A program made the position numbers and the translations under genes. A model generated the notes under the pieces. The model saw only the letters and a program-made list of their open reading frames with translations, made no database searches and was not told the origin of the DNA. Positions 18,676 through 27,908 of a stretch of DNA of 64,000 bases are shown here, one piece after another. Position 1 is the stretch's first letter. Each line of letters starts with the position of its first letter. This DNA is from Runella zeae DSM 19591 (lineage in GTDB: Bacteria > Bacteroidota > Bacteroidia > Cytophagales > Spirosomataceae): positions 21,389 to 85,388 of the forward strand of contig NZ_AUIF01000047.1 of assembly GCF_000423565.1 (NCBI RefSeq), in the 5' to 3' direction.

Positions 18676-20781
18676 TTAATACCAAGCATTCAAGTCCGGA
18701 ATCTTGTTTTCATGCCCATTGTGCCACAAAATAGCTCCTTTTTTATTCATAAAATGATAGTCCAACTTAGCCACTTCCGCTTGTTTTTGAAGGGTATCCA
18801 ACACGTAAAATTTGTTGGAATGATCAAAAAACAACTTCTGCATTCCAAATGACCTTTGAAGTTGAGCCATATTTTTGTGACTTGATTTTCTGACAAGTAC
18901 ATAATCTGCCTTTGGAAGCGGTTCCGTAAGTGGCTGCTCTACCAGCAATATCGTTTTCTGATTCCAAACAATCAATTTACCAAACGGCAATGTCTTTATG
19001 ATTCCTAATCGCGGCGAAGGTGTCTCTAGCTTCTCTTTGATGATATGCTTGATACCACGCTTTACATAAAAGTTTTTAAGGTAAAAATCATAAGGCTGTT
19101 TGCCTTGTTGGAAAAAAGCAGAATCGGCCACAATAACCGCATTTTGGCCGTCAATCAAACTAACCACCGTCTGATACGGAACTGCATGCAATACCACTGC
19201 CTTCTGATGGCGATACTCAACAATTTCGGCTAGCTGCACTACCATTAGACATATACTTACACCTACCACCGCCCAAAGCCATTTTAGATCGCGCTCGTAT
19301 AGCATCACAATCAACAGCCCGATGATTGCATACACCAACAAAAGCTCTAACCAAGAAAACGAAAGATTGGAAACTAGCGAAAGAGGCAATTTATCGATCA
19401 AAACAACCGACTGATTGAGTAACCAAATAATACTGGTCAGTACCCACCCCAAAGCAGAACCTATCAATGGAATCCAAGACAACAGAATAGCGGCCAAAGC
19501 CACAGGCAGCATAGCCGTAGAAAGCGCTACCACGATGGGATTTGCCAACAAAAAATAAGTGGGAAATTGATGAAAATAATAAACCGCAATAGGGTAAGTT
19601 GCCAATTGTGCGGTCAAAGCTACGGCGGTAATTGCCCACATTTTATCCAAAAACCAATCTTTAAAAACAAGGCTTTGGTAAAGAATAGGCTGCAAAAATA
19701 TAATACCTGCTAACGCAGCATACGAAAGCTGAAAGCTCACCGAATATATCAGCAGTGGGTCAAGCACCAATAAAACAAGCGCTGAGCCAAAAAGAGCATG
19801 AGCGATGTTTTGTTTTCGCTGAAGAGGCTCTGACAACAAAAAAATGGTAAACATCAAAGCCGAGCGAATCACCGGAGCCGATAGCCCCGTGAGCACAGCA
19901 TAAAACCATAAGATAGTGAGTGTAAGTCCCAAATACAGCCACTTTCCGAAACGATTTTTTTTGAAACGACTCAACAATAAGGTGAGCAGCCACACAAAAA
20001 TCCCAATATGAAAACCCGACACCGACAACACATGTACCGCTCCTGCTGCGGAGTAAGCTTGCAGCAAGTCCACATCCATTTCATCACGTAAGCCCAAGAC
20101 CATTGCTTTGGCTACTCCGTATTCACGCTCATAGGGTATGAGCTTACGCAAGGCTGCATCGCTCCACGCACTCAACTGATAAGGCCATACTTTGTACCAA
20201 ACCGTGCGGCTTTTTCCCGTTTTTTCAAAATCGGTAATTCGCAGATAATCTTGAAAGAAAATATACTGATACGAAAGGAATCGCTGATAATCAAATTGGG
20301 CGGGGTTGGCGGGTGGCAAAATTTCGGTCGGTGTCCCTAGAATTACCAATTCATCGCCATAATTTGGTTTAGGGGCTTTTTTGTCGATATATAGTAGCAC
20401 TTTACCATTAGCCTTTTTCCACTCATGCTGCGTTTTGATAGCCGATACTTCCAATTCAACTTTATGAACTTTGGTACGGGTTTCGGGCAGCGATAAAACA
20501 TATCCTTGATATGCCTTTATTTCGGAAAGAGAAAAGTGACTTAAATGAAGATGATTGTCTTGTTCTTGGTGCAAGACCCGATTAAGCATTCCTAAATTGA
20601 CAAAAAGCAACAACGTAAAAACACCCATCCAAAAGCGGCTTCGAAAAAAACGCCACATCCATAAATTACCTAAAGCCACCATACACAGCCCTCCCCACAT
20701 CCATTCCACGGGCCATTTGACTTGCCCCATTAGCCAAATCCCCAACACAAAAGCCAACGTATAGCGAAGGAGAATGTTCAT
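18676..20781 (-). CDS. comEC: ComEC/Rec2-type DNA uptake membrane protein, short form
   Basis: A 701-residue polytopic membrane protein. The N-terminal hydrophobic block and beta-rich DUF4131-like domain (about 1-200, with YQGYVLSLPETRTKVHKVEL) are followed by the competence domain (about 225-490), with its signature AGAVHVLSVSGFHIGIFVWL and SAPVIRSALMFTIFLL. The C-terminal part has no HxHxDH metallo-beta-lactamase motif, so this is the short form common in Bacteroidota. It would carry single-stranded DNA through the inner membrane during transformation. Its ATG overlaps the stop of the M43 protease gene by 4 nt (ATGA), implying coupled translation. Confidence 0.88.
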   Translation of the reverse strand: MNILLRYTLAFVLGIWLMGQVKWPVEWMWGGLCMVALGNLWMWRFFRSRFWMGVFTLLLFVNLGMLNRVLHQEQDNHLHLSHFSLSEIKAYQGYVLSLPETRTKVHKVELEVSAIKTQHEWKKANGKVLLYIDKKAPKPNYGDELVILGTPTEILPPANPAQFDYQRFLSYQYIFFQDYLRITDFEKTGKSRTVWYKVWPYQLSAWSDAALRKLIPYEREYGVAKAMVLGLRDEMDVDLLQAYSAAGAVHVLSVSGFHIGIFVWLLTLLLSRFKKNRFGKWLYLGLTLTILWFYAVLTGLSAPVIRSALMFTIFLLSEPLQRKQNIAHALFGSALVLLVLDPLLIYSVSFQLSYAALAGIIFLQPILYQSLVFKDWFLDKMWAITAVALTAQLATYPIAVYYFHQFPTYFLLANPIVVALSTAMLPVALAAILLSWIPLIGSALGWVLTSIIWLLNQSVVLIDKLPLSLVSNLSFSWLELLLVYAIIGLLIVMLYERDLKWLWAVVGVSICLMVVQLAEIVEYRHQKAVVLHAVPYQTVVSLIDGQNAVIVADSAFFQQGKQPYDFYLKNFYVKRGIKHIIKEKLETPSPRLGIIKTLPFGKLIVWNQKTILLVEQPLTEPLPKADYVLVRKSSHKNMAQLQRSFGMQKLFFDHSNKFYVLDTLQKQAEVAKLDYHFMNKKGAILWHNGHENKIPDLNAWY

Positions 20782-22118
20782 CGCCTGATAATCAAACGGG
20801 AAGTAAATGTTTCATCTTTGGTTTTTACCCTTACGATGTAGCTACCAGCGGCCATATCGTCGGTCGGAAAATCAACAATCCAACTGGGATAATCTTCATA
20901 CACAAATCGCTTCACCAATTGGCCAGTCACGCTATATACCTCTACCTCAAAGTCCCCAAACTCTTTGAGTGTCACCTCTACTTTCACCCTTTCAGTAGAG
21001 GGAGCGGGATTAGGATAGACCCTTACCGCTAGTTTTTCGCCAAAAGGTACGCTTGCGCACCAATACTTCACCAATCGTGCCCTTCTTGGAGCCTTTTCAA
21101 TGACAGCCAGCATTCGTTCGGCTTGGTTTTTAGTAAAAATATTCATGCACGAATCAGGCGAATAATCAAGGTAATTTTCGGTCATGTTGCGCATCCGTTG
21201 TCCGCTACAATTTGAAAATACGGGACCACAATTAGCCGATTGATTACCACTTTCAGCGGTGGGCGTATCCGCACAATAATCGTCGCCGCAATTGGTATCT
21301 CCCCAAGTGTGAATCAATCCTAACCAATGCCCTACCTCGTGTGTGGTGGTACGGCCTAGGTTGTAGAGACGGCTTGTGACGGCGCTTCCTACCCCAAATA
21401 CCCGAAAATCAATAAAAACCCCATCGGTACGCTCTTGAAGCTCCGAACTATTGTCCAAGCCCTGAACGCCTGTGACTGACGGGAACTGTGCCACCCCTAA
21501 AAAACTACCCGAAAAGCGGGTTACCCAGATATTCATGTAGAGATCCGTAGGCCAACTGACGATATTGGCCAGAAGCTGATCATCCGAAAAAATATCAAAA
21601 GAAGTTTTGTTGGGATAATAATGCCTTGTGATGCCGTTGGTAGGTTGGTTGTTTGGGTCGACATTGGCTAAATAGAATTCGATACCCGTATCTGCGCCGA
21701 CGGGGTTGTTGTTGAAGCCCCTTGTACCTGCCTTGCGCCGATAATCTTCATTCAAAATCTTAATCTGCGACAAAATTTGTTCATCCGAAATATTGACATT
21801 GTCGCGTCCTCCTGTAGTACCAGCGGCGTTGTTATGAATCACGTGCACCACCACAGGGATACGGATTGTTTCACAAAGTACTGCTGTACGAAGATTTTTA
21901 CGGCTAGGATTGTGCAAAGTATTCTGCACAGAATCTTCGAGCAACCTACGTTTCAGAGCCCAATAAGGATAGCGTTTTTGAAGGAGGCTATCATAAGGCA
22001 CCGCCGAACAACGTTGTGCAAAACTAGGAGGCATGAAAAAGGAGACAAACAACAAAAAACTGCCGATGACTCCTACTTGGATATATTTAGCGATTTTGGT
22101 GTATTGTCTCCCTTTCAC
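20778..22118 (-). CDS. M43 (pappalysin-type) zinc metalloprotease with T9SS sorting domain
   Basis: A secreted protease of 446 residues starting at GTG 22118. Signal peptide at about 10-35 (GSFLLFVSFFMPPSFAQ). The catalytic motif HEVGHWLGLIH (HExxHxxGxxH) lies in the middle, with CGDDYCADTPT and NYLDYSPDSCMNIFT (Met-turn) after it, all typical of M43B enzymes. The last 80 residues (VRVYPNPAPSTERV ... GSYIVRVKTKDETFTSRLII) form a type A sorting domain read by the type IX secretion system. It is 1 nt after phoH and overlaps comEC by 4 nt. Confidence 0.92.
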   Translation of the reverse strand: MKGRQYTKIAKYIQVGVIGSFLLFVSFFMPPSFAQRCSAVPYDSLLQKRYPYWALKRRLLEDSVQNTLHNPSRKNLRTAVLCETIRIPVVVHVIHNNAAGTTGGRDNVNISDEQILSQIKILNEDYRRKAGTRGFNNNPVGADTGIEFYLANVDPNNQPTNGITRHYYPNKTSFDIFSDDQLLANIVSWPTDLYMNIWVTRFSGSFLGVAQFPSVTGVQGLDNSSELQERTDGVFIDFRVFGVGSAVTSRLYNLGRTTTHEVGHWLGLIHTWGDTNCGDDYCADTPTAESGNQSANCGPVFSNCSGQRMRNMTENYLDYSPDSCMNIFTKNQAERMLAVIEKAPRRARLVKYWCASVPFGEKLAVRVYPNPAPSTERVKVEVTLKEFGDFEVEVYSVTGQLVKRFVYEDYPSWIVDFPTDDMAAGSYIVRVKTKDETFTSRLIIRR

Positions 22119-22119
22119 T

Positions 22120-23076
22120 CTATTCTTTTTCTTTTCTTTCGTATGCCTCCAAAATTTCTTTAACGAGGCGGTGGCGCACTACGTCGCGTCCGTCAAGCTC
22201 TACAAAACCGATTCCTTTGACATTTTTGAGGGTCTCCAGCGCATCTCTCAGCCCTGATTTTTGATTTTTAGGTAAATCGACTTGGGTTTTATCGCCCGTA
22301 ATAATCACTTTAGAACTAGGCCCCATCCGCGTCAAAAACATCTTCATTTGGGCAGGTGTTGTATTCTGAGCTTCATCCAGCAGAATAAAGGCGTTGTTGA
22401 GCGTGCGCCCTCTCATGTAGGCAAGTGGGGCAATTTCTACGATACGATTTTCGAGATAAAACTTCAGCTTTTCACCTTGAATCATATCATCCAAGGCATC
22501 ATAAATAGGCCGCAAATAAGGGTCAATTTTTTCTTCTAAATTACCCGGCAAAAAGCCTAAGTTTTCGCCTGCTTCTACGGCTGGGCGCGTGATGATAAGT
22601 TTCTTGACTTTTTTTTCTTTGAGTGCCTGTACCGCAATAGCCACTGCCGTGTAAGTTTTGCCAGTACCTGCGGGGCCAATCGCAAAAAGCAAGTCATTTT
22701 CAGCCGCTTTTTCGACCATCAATCGCTGGTTAGCCGTTTTGGCTTTTACCACTACTCCTTTTGTACCATACAAAATCACGTCCTTTTCATCTTCCAGTAC
22801 ATGAGGTGGTGCTACCGAACCTCCGTTGGCAGTAAGGTAATGTCGTACGTTTTCGTTGGTGATTTTACCGTACTTCTGGTAATGTTGAAGAAGGGATTGC
22901 AGAATATCGGTGATGCGGACTATTTCAGGCTGGGTTCCCATTACCCGGATTTCGTTGCCGCGAGATATGATTTTACTCATCGGAAACGCAGCTGCGACTT
23001 CTTTGATGTGGTTGTTTTCTACGCCGAGGAAATCAACTAAAGACACATCCTCCAAGGAAATTACTTTTTCGACCAA
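22120..23076 (-). CDS. phoH: PhoH family ATPase
   Basis: A 318-residue cytoplasmic P-loop NTPase. Walker A is GPAGTGKTYTA, Walker B FILLDEAQN, and the PhoH segment KKVKKLIITRPAVEAGENLGFLPGNLEEKIDPYLRPIYDAL is intact. A KH-like N-terminal region (about 10-100) precedes it. PhoH/PhoL proteins are linked to RNA metabolism and ribosome maturation. The start is TTG at 23076: an in-frame TAA lies 24 nt upstream, no ATG lies between, and the next Met is at residue 33. It leads a tightly packed run with the M43 protease and comEC. Confidence 0.93.
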   Translation of the reverse strand: MVEKVISLEDVSLVDFLGVENNHIKEVAAAFPMSKIISRGNEIRVMGTQPEIVRITDILQSLLQHYQKYGKITNENVRHYLTANGGSVAPPHVLEDEKDVILYGTKGVVVKAKTANQRLMVEKAAENDLLFAIGPAGTGKTYTAVAIAVQALKEKKVKKLIITRPAVEAGENLGFLPGNLEEKIDPYLRPIYDALDDMIQGEKLKFYLENRIVEIAPLAYMRGRTLNNAFILLDEAQNTTPAQMKMFLTRMGPSSKVIITGDKTQVDLPKNQKSGLRDALETLKNVKGIGFVELDGRDVVRHRLVKEILEAYERKEKE

Positions 23077-23329
23077 ACGATGTAAATGTTTTATTATTGA
23101 TTAATACGTTAAACTTTTTATTGACGTTGCATTCGTCAAATTCACCAATGGAAATATAGCGTCTTGTTTTCAAAAAAACAACTTTTCTTTCTACTTTTTA
23201 AGGCTTAAAGGGTAGTGTTGTTTGATTATGAAACACTTGAACCTACAATGTCTTTTTATTGCCTCTATTTTCCAGCACCTTCTTTTCTACATTCAAGTGC
23301 TTTATTGTTTTTTCATACTTTGTCTTCCA

Positions 23330-24388
23330 CTAGTATCGTCTTAGCAACTCCAGCATTTTTCTATCTAGCTTATTCCCATGCCAATCTTCGTAAACTACAT
23401 CTTTGCGCCCACTATCCAAGATTCCAAACGAGCCTCTCAGATTCCATAAACTCCACCCCCAGCCTGCTTCTTTCCAAAGCTGTAGGTTGTCTTCCATCCA
23501 CTTGAGAGCTGTGGCGTGAGGTGTATGCTGAAAAGCCCCCCACTCTCCCACATGAATCCCGACGCCTTTACGTTCTAGCTGTTTCCAAGGTTCGATGTAT
23601 CTGCTTTTCAACAAATCTTTGTTCCAATCAGTTTCACCAATTTTGAGAGGCCAATCAGGAATAGGCCATTGTTCCGAAGCCTTCACCCAGCTAGCCCGAT
23701 AATGGCTCACCTGCATGGGGTTATATCCACGGGTGCTTTGTCCCACATTCAAATCCACTATACTATGGACGGGAGTGGTGCCCCATCTTAAACCATCAGC
23801 GATGATAAGTCGCTGGGCGTCCACATCCCTAATGGCTTTGACTAATGCCCGCACTACACGCTCATAATCAGCTTCTGGAATATCGGGAGGCTCGTTGAGA
23901 AGGTCAAAACTGAGTCTTTTGTTAGAAACCCCTTTATACCGAATCGCAAATTGTCGCCAATGATGACAAGCCGCTTCCAGAGCCTTTTCATCTTTCCACA
24001 AATTGAGCGGCTCAGCAGGAGGATTGACACAATAGCCCGGAATACGGTGCATATTGAGGTTTACGTGGATTTTGTAAGTTTTGCCCCATTCAACGACTTG
24101 GTCTATTTCTTTAAGCTGCATCTCATCCATCAAAAGCCACTGCTGCGGGTCGGGTTTGGACCAACACCAATATGACATAGGCAATCTCACAAAATCAAAG
24201 CCCCACTGATGCATCCATTCAAAATCTCGCTCTGAATAAGGTTTGGTTTGGTTAGGGTTAAACTTTTCGAGCAAATTGAACCCTCGCCACCGTGGCAATT
24301 TGGAAGGACGAGGTGCTGACTCTGCCGTTTCAAACGCCAACCAAGACGCTAACCCTATGGATGTTGAAAAAAAGGTACGACGTTGCAT
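23330..24388 (-). CDS. Glycoside hydrolase family 5, exported
   Basis: A 352-residue (beta/alpha)8 glycosidase. The N-terminus MQRRTFFSTSIGLASWLAF has a twin-arginine-like pair before a hydrophobic stretch. The acid/base glutamate is in SFDLLNEPPD (NEP motif) and the nucleophile glutamate in GIHVGEWGAFQHTP. The conserved GFNLLEKFNP, FDFVRLPMSYW and VNLNMHRIPGY strands match GH5. Its substrate (beta-glucan or mannan type) cannot be fixed. The gene is alone, divergent from the haloperoxidase-like gene, and not part of the mannan locus. Confidence 0.88.
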   Translation of the reverse strand: MQRRTFFSTSIGLASWLAFETAESAPRPSKLPRWRGFNLLEKFNPNQTKPYSERDFEWMHQWGFDFVRLPMSYWCWSKPDPQQWLLMDEMQLKEIDQVVEWGKTYKIHVNLNMHRIPGYCVNPPAEPLNLWKDEKALEAACHHWRQFAIRYKGVSNKRLSFDLLNEPPDIPEADYERVVRALVKAIRDVDAQRLIIADGLRWGTTPVHSIVDLNVGQSTRGYNPMQVSHYRASWVKASEQWPIPDWPLKIGETDWNKDLLKSRYIEPWKQLERKGVGIHVGEWGAFQHTPHATALKWMEDNLQLWKEAGWGWSLWNLRGSFGILDSGRKDVVYEDWHGNKLDRKMLELLRRY

Positions 24389-24476
24389 AAAGAAGGTTTT
24401 TTACATTAAAAGTTTTTAATCCTTTTTAAATACCGAAATAACTGACCAAAATCACTTTAATAAGCCCATGATTTTA

Positions 24477-24484
24477 TAAATTTG
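24477..24484 (+). promoter_or_regulatory. Candidate -7 element for the haloperoxidase-ABC operon
   Basis: TAAATTTG matches TAnnTTTG exactly and lies 51 nt upstream of the ATG at 24535. The -33 region has only a partial match (TTTA at 24456). Confidence 0.4.
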
Positions 24485-24534
24485 CGTTTATTAGTATCCT
24501 TTTCTAAACTTTTTTTTCATTTTTTTTAGCCCTT

Positions 24535-25893
24535 ATGATGAAACGGCCTTTCTTTTTTGTGATTATAGGCAGTATCTTCTTATCATTAAACGCCTGTAAA
24601 CCAAAAGCCAAACCTGAAGAATATAACGCAAAGGCCGCTGATGCAGAATTGTATCATCAATCGGTTGAGCTACTAACGGAGGTGATTATTCACGATATTT
24701 TCAAGCCGCCCGTAGCTAGTCGAATCTATGCCTATGCCAACTTGGCAGGATATGAAGCTATGGTTCCGGGCTTTCCGGTTTATCAATCGCTCGGAGGCAA
24801 GTTAAATGATTTTACCTCCCCTGCTCCACCTGAGCCTAATGCCGATTACTGCTTCCCTCTAGCAAGTACTCATGCCTTTTTGAAAGTAGCTCGTGCGCTT
24901 ACATTTTCAGCAAGTTTCTTTGATGATTACGAAAAAACTTTCTACTCCAAGTACGAAGACATGGGTATACCCTCTGATGTAATTGAGCGCTCTAAAGCAT
25001 TTGGGGATAGTGTAGCGGCTCATGTGATTCGGTATTCAGGCAAAGATAAGTACAAACAGACCCGAGGCATTCGTTTTACGGTTACCAACAAGCCCGGTAC
25101 TTGGGTCCCCACTCCCCCAGCCTACGCCGATGCTTGCGAACCTGAATGGAACAAAATCCGCTCATTTACCTTGGATTCCATTACGCAATTTATGCCTCCA
25201 CGGCCTCCCATGTGGACCCCTAATAAAGACAGTGAGTTTTGGAAAGAAACGCGTCAAGTCTATGAAATTGGTAAAAATCTAACCGAAGAGCAAAAACGAA
25301 CGGCTTGGTTTTGGGACGACAATCCTTTTGTGATGAATGTAGTGGGGCATGTTATGTTTGCCAATAAAAAAATGACTCCCGGCGGTCATTGGCTCGCTAT
25401 CAATGCCACCGTATCTCGTGACAGCAAAGCTTCTTTTGAAAAAAGCGTGGAAGGCTATTTACTTGGCTCTCTGGCTCTTATGGATGCCTTCATTAGTTGT
25501 TGGGACGAAAAATACCGCAGCACCAAAGTGAGACCCGAAACGGTCATCAACTCAGACATTGACCCCAAATGGCAACCTTATTTGCAAACGCCCCCTTTTC
25601 CTGAATACACAAGCGGCCACAGTACTATCTCTGGCGCAGCGGCAGAAGTGTATAGTTTTGTGCACGGAGCTAATGTAACTTTTACGGACTCGACCGAATT
25701 TAAACACGGCCACGGTGTGATGACTTTTAAATCTTTTAGAGAAGCGGCTTTGAATGCAAGCATAAGTCGTTTGTATGGCGGAATTCACTATTGGTCGGGT
25801 TGTGATGAAGGAAACAAAGCAGGAATAAAAATCGGGCAGCATGTATTAAAAGTAGCCCAGACTCGCAAGCAAAATACCATCAGCAAGCGATGA
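24535..25893 (+). CDS. Vanadium-dependent haloperoxidase-like (PAP2-fold) lipoprotein
   Basis: A 452-residue exported lipoprotein (lipobox SLNAC). The PAP2/haloperoxidase phosphate- or vanadate-binding motifs are present: KVRPETVI (K-x6-RP class), YTSGHSTISGAAAEVY (SGH) and SRLYGGIHYWSGCDEG (SRxxxGxHxxxD-like). Relatives either oxidise halides with vanadate or hydrolyse phosphate esters; the sequence alone does not decide, and no characterised relative of this lipoprotein type is known to me. It overlaps the ABC ATPase gene by 4 nt (ATGA), so the three following genes are probably one operon. Confidence 0.82.
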   Translation: MMKRPFFFVIIGSIFLSLNACKPKAKPEEYNAKAADAELYHQSVELLTEVIIHDIFKPPVASRIYAYANLAGYEAMVPGFPVYQSLGGKLNDFTSPAPPEPNADYCFPLASTHAFLKVARALTFSASFFDDYEKTFYSKYEDMGIPSDVIERSKAFGDSVAAHVIRYSGKDKYKQTRGIRFTVTNKPGTWVPTPPAYADACEPEWNKIRSFTLDSITQFMPPRPPMWTPNKDSEFWKETRQVYEIGKNLTEEQKRTAWFWDDNPFVMNVVGHVMFANKKMTPGGHWLAINATVSRDSKASFEKSVEGYLLGSLALMDAFISCWDEKYRSTKVRPETVINSDIDPKWQPYLQTPPFPEYTSGHSTISGAAAEVYSFVHGANVTFTDSTEFKHGHGVMTFKSFREAALNASISRLYGGIHYWSGCDEGNKAGIKIGQHVLKVAQTRKQNTISKR

Positions 25894-26528
25894 TAATCAT
25901 CAAAAATTTACGTAAATCGTACGGCGGGCACTTGGTCATCCAAGTGCCCGATTTAGTATTAAAACCGGGTATTCATTGGTTCAAAGGTGCCAACGGTTCT
26001 GGCAAAACCACTTTTTTCAGAACCCTCGCTGGAATGCTACCCTTTGAAGGCGACATCCAAATCCACGCTTGGGATATTCGAAAACAGCCCATCGCCTACC
26101 GTCTCCACATCAATTATGGCGAAGCCGAACCCGATTACCCTGAGTTTTTGACCGCCAATGATTTGATTCAGTTTGTAGCACACGCCAAAAAAGCCCCCCT
26201 AGAGCAAGTCAATCAGCTCATAGAGACCTTTGGAGTACGAGATTTTTTGTATCAGCCTACGGGTACTTACTCAAGTGGAATGCTCAAAAAAACCTCTTTG
26301 ATTCTCGCTTTTTTAGGAACTCCAAAAGTCATTATTTTGGACGAACCACTCATCACTATCGACGATGCTACCGTCCAAAAAGTGTACGACCTTGTGAGCC
26401 AATATCATACACAAGGAGTTACTTTTTTGTTATCATCACATCAGGATTTTATCTTTGAAAAACTACCCATTCAAGGTTTATATCAAGTCCACAACCAGAC
26501 GATTCATTTAATCAGCCACCAGCAGTGA
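25890..26528 (+). CDS. ABC transporter ATP-binding protein
   Basis: A 212-residue ABC ATPase. Walker A GANGSGKTTFFR, an ABC signature YSSGMLKKTSL (SSG instead of SGG), Walker B VIILDEPLIT and the switch histidine in LLSSHQ are all present. The short length and simple layout match exporter-type or CcmA-like ATPases with separate membrane partners. The start overlaps the haloperoxidase-like gene by 4 nt and its end overlaps the permease gene by 4 nt (GTGA). Confidence 0.9.
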   Translation: MIIIKNLRKSYGGHLVIQVPDLVLKPGIHWFKGANGSGKTTFFRTLAGMLPFEGDIQIHAWDIRKQPIAYRLHINYGEAEPDYPEFLTANDLIQFVAHAKKAPLEQVNQLIETFGVRDFLYQPTGTYSSGMLKKTSLILAFLGTPKVIILDEPLITIDDATVQKVYDLVSQYHTQGVTFLLSSHQDFIFEKLPIQGLYQVHNQTIHLISHQQ

Positions 26529-27658
26529 AGCCCATTATTAATATCCTTCGCAAGACTTTTGTAATCGAATATTATCGCCTCAATACTGGTTTCTTGTTTT
26601 TGGTCGCCATGTTTGGTTTCGGGATTTTACGCCCCGAAGACCACATCGCATTGGCAACTTACGCTTTTACTTCTCCTTTTTTATTGTCGCTTGGGCTATG
26701 CCTGTGGGGATTGTATCACCTCAAAGTGGTCTATTTTGTGCGGCAAAGATTGCTTTTTGGTTCACACGAATTTTTGTATCACCTCGTGACCGTCTCAAAA
26801 CCAACGCGTTGGCTAGGGTTGTTGTATGTACATTTTATGTTGTGGCTTCCTGTGGTATTGTATGCGGGTTTTGTGGGCTATTATGGGTGGCTATTTGGGC
26901 AGTACCAAGCCGTAATCATTACCATAAGTTTCGTATTGCTATTGCCCTTAACTGGTGTAATGGCTTATGAGTACCGTCTTTTTCATCCCAATCCCGATAC
27001 CCGTCTGAGTATATTGAGTGGTTTTCTCAATCGCCAATTCACAAAACCCTACTGGTCGTACTTCTTGCTTTACTTATTTCAAAAAGCCCCCATTTTATTA
27101 TTTCTTACCAAGGTATTTACGTGTTTTATCGTCTATGGTATTTGTAAAATTTACCCTACCGATGCTTACGATGCGCGTTTGTTTTCATTAGGTGCTGCCA
27201 CTATTGGTCTTAGTCACTCGGTGATGCTGCTGCATCTCTACGAATTTGAACATTTGCAGTTGCCCCTCCTTCGCAACCTTCCTCTTACCTTATCCCAGAG
27301 AGGACTTCAATACACGATTCTCTTTATTTTATTGATTTTTCCCGAATTTATCTTTATGATTCGATACCATCCGTCAGGTATAAGTTGGGTATATACACTT
27401 GAATGGTGGGGGCTTATTTTAGGGCTTTTTTGGGTGGTTTTTGGGCGTTTTCTTCAGCAGCATTATTTAATGGATTTATTGCTACGCCAAGGATTTTATG
27501 CTTTTATAAGCCTTTTTTTCCTGATTATGTTTCAAATCCCTACATTCCTCTTAGCTGTATGCAGCCTCGGCGCGGGCATCTATCTTTTTCACCGTCATTA
27601 TTACAACTCCGAATACATTGTTTCGACAGACAACCTCAAAGTAAGGCCAGAAGAATAG
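26525..27658 (+). CDS. ABC transporter membrane subunit (unrecognised family)
   Basis: 377 residues, strongly hydrophobic with about ten predicted transmembrane segments (for example 18-35, 44-68, 100-125, 130-150, 180-205, 250-275, 295-320, 335-365). No known permease signature was recognised; its role is inferred from the 4-nt overlap with the ATPase gene. The start is GTG at 26525, inside the last codons of the ATPase gene. It probably forms a homodimeric exporter with the ATPase. Substrate unknown. Confidence 0.75.
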   Translation: MKPIINILRKTFVIEYYRLNTGFLFLVAMFGFGILRPEDHIALATYAFTSPFLLSLGLCLWGLYHLKVVYFVRQRLLFGSHEFLYHLVTVSKPTRWLGLLYVHFMLWLPVVLYAGFVGYYGWLFGQYQAVIITISFVLLLPLTGVMAYEYRLFHPNPDTRLSILSGFLNRQFTKPYWSYFLLYLFQKAPILLFLTKVFTCFIVYGICKIYPTDAYDARLFSLGAATIGLSHSVMLLHLYEFEHLQLPLLRNLPLTLSQRGLQYTILFILLIFPEFIFMIRYHPSGISWVYTLEWWGLILGLFWVVFGRFLQQHYLMDLLLRQGFYAFISLFFLIMFQIPTFLLAVCSLGAGIYLFHRHYYNSEYIVSTDNLKVRPEE

Positions 27659-27674
27659 TGTAAGCTTTCAACAA

Positions 27675-27715
27675 AAATGATAATTTTGTGCTCATTTCTT
27701 CTAAAATTATCATTT
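27675..27715 (+). promoter_or_regulatory. Inverted repeat directly before the small membrane gene
   Basis: AAATGATAATTTT (27675-27687) and AAAATTATCATTT (27703-27715) are perfect 13-bp arms with a 15-nt loop, ending 1 nt before the ATG at 27717. An RNA hairpin here would sit on the translation start; as DNA it could be an operator. The G/C-poor arms are unlike a normal terminator. Confidence 0.5.
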
Positions 27716-27716
27716 A

Positions 27717-27908
27717 ATGAAACGTACGTTCGGTAGTATTCTCACGGGAATGGGAGTTATTTTTATCCTTTTTGCTCTTTTTGCTTTCATGTCTGACAAA
27801 CCTGTATTGGGCTTTACCCTTACAAAATGGGAAACCCTCGTCCCATTTCTGGTCGGAGGGCTTTTTATGTTTGTGGGCGTAGGTATGCTCAACAAAATCG
27901 CCGATTAG
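27717..27908 (+). CDS. Small two-helix membrane protein
   Basis: 63 residues with two hydrophobic helices (about 8-25, ILTGMGVIFILFALFAFM, and 42-59, LVPFLVGGLFMFVGVGML) joined by a short loop. Not recognised. It lies 58 nt after the ABC membrane subunit gene. Its stop overlaps, tail to tail, the stop of the oxidoreductase gene on the other strand (27905-27908). The compact membrane composition and plausible start make it a likely real gene. Confidence 0.6.
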   Translation: MKRTFGSILTGMGVIFILFALFAFMSDKPVLGFTLTKWETLVPFLVGGLFMFVGVGMLNKIAD

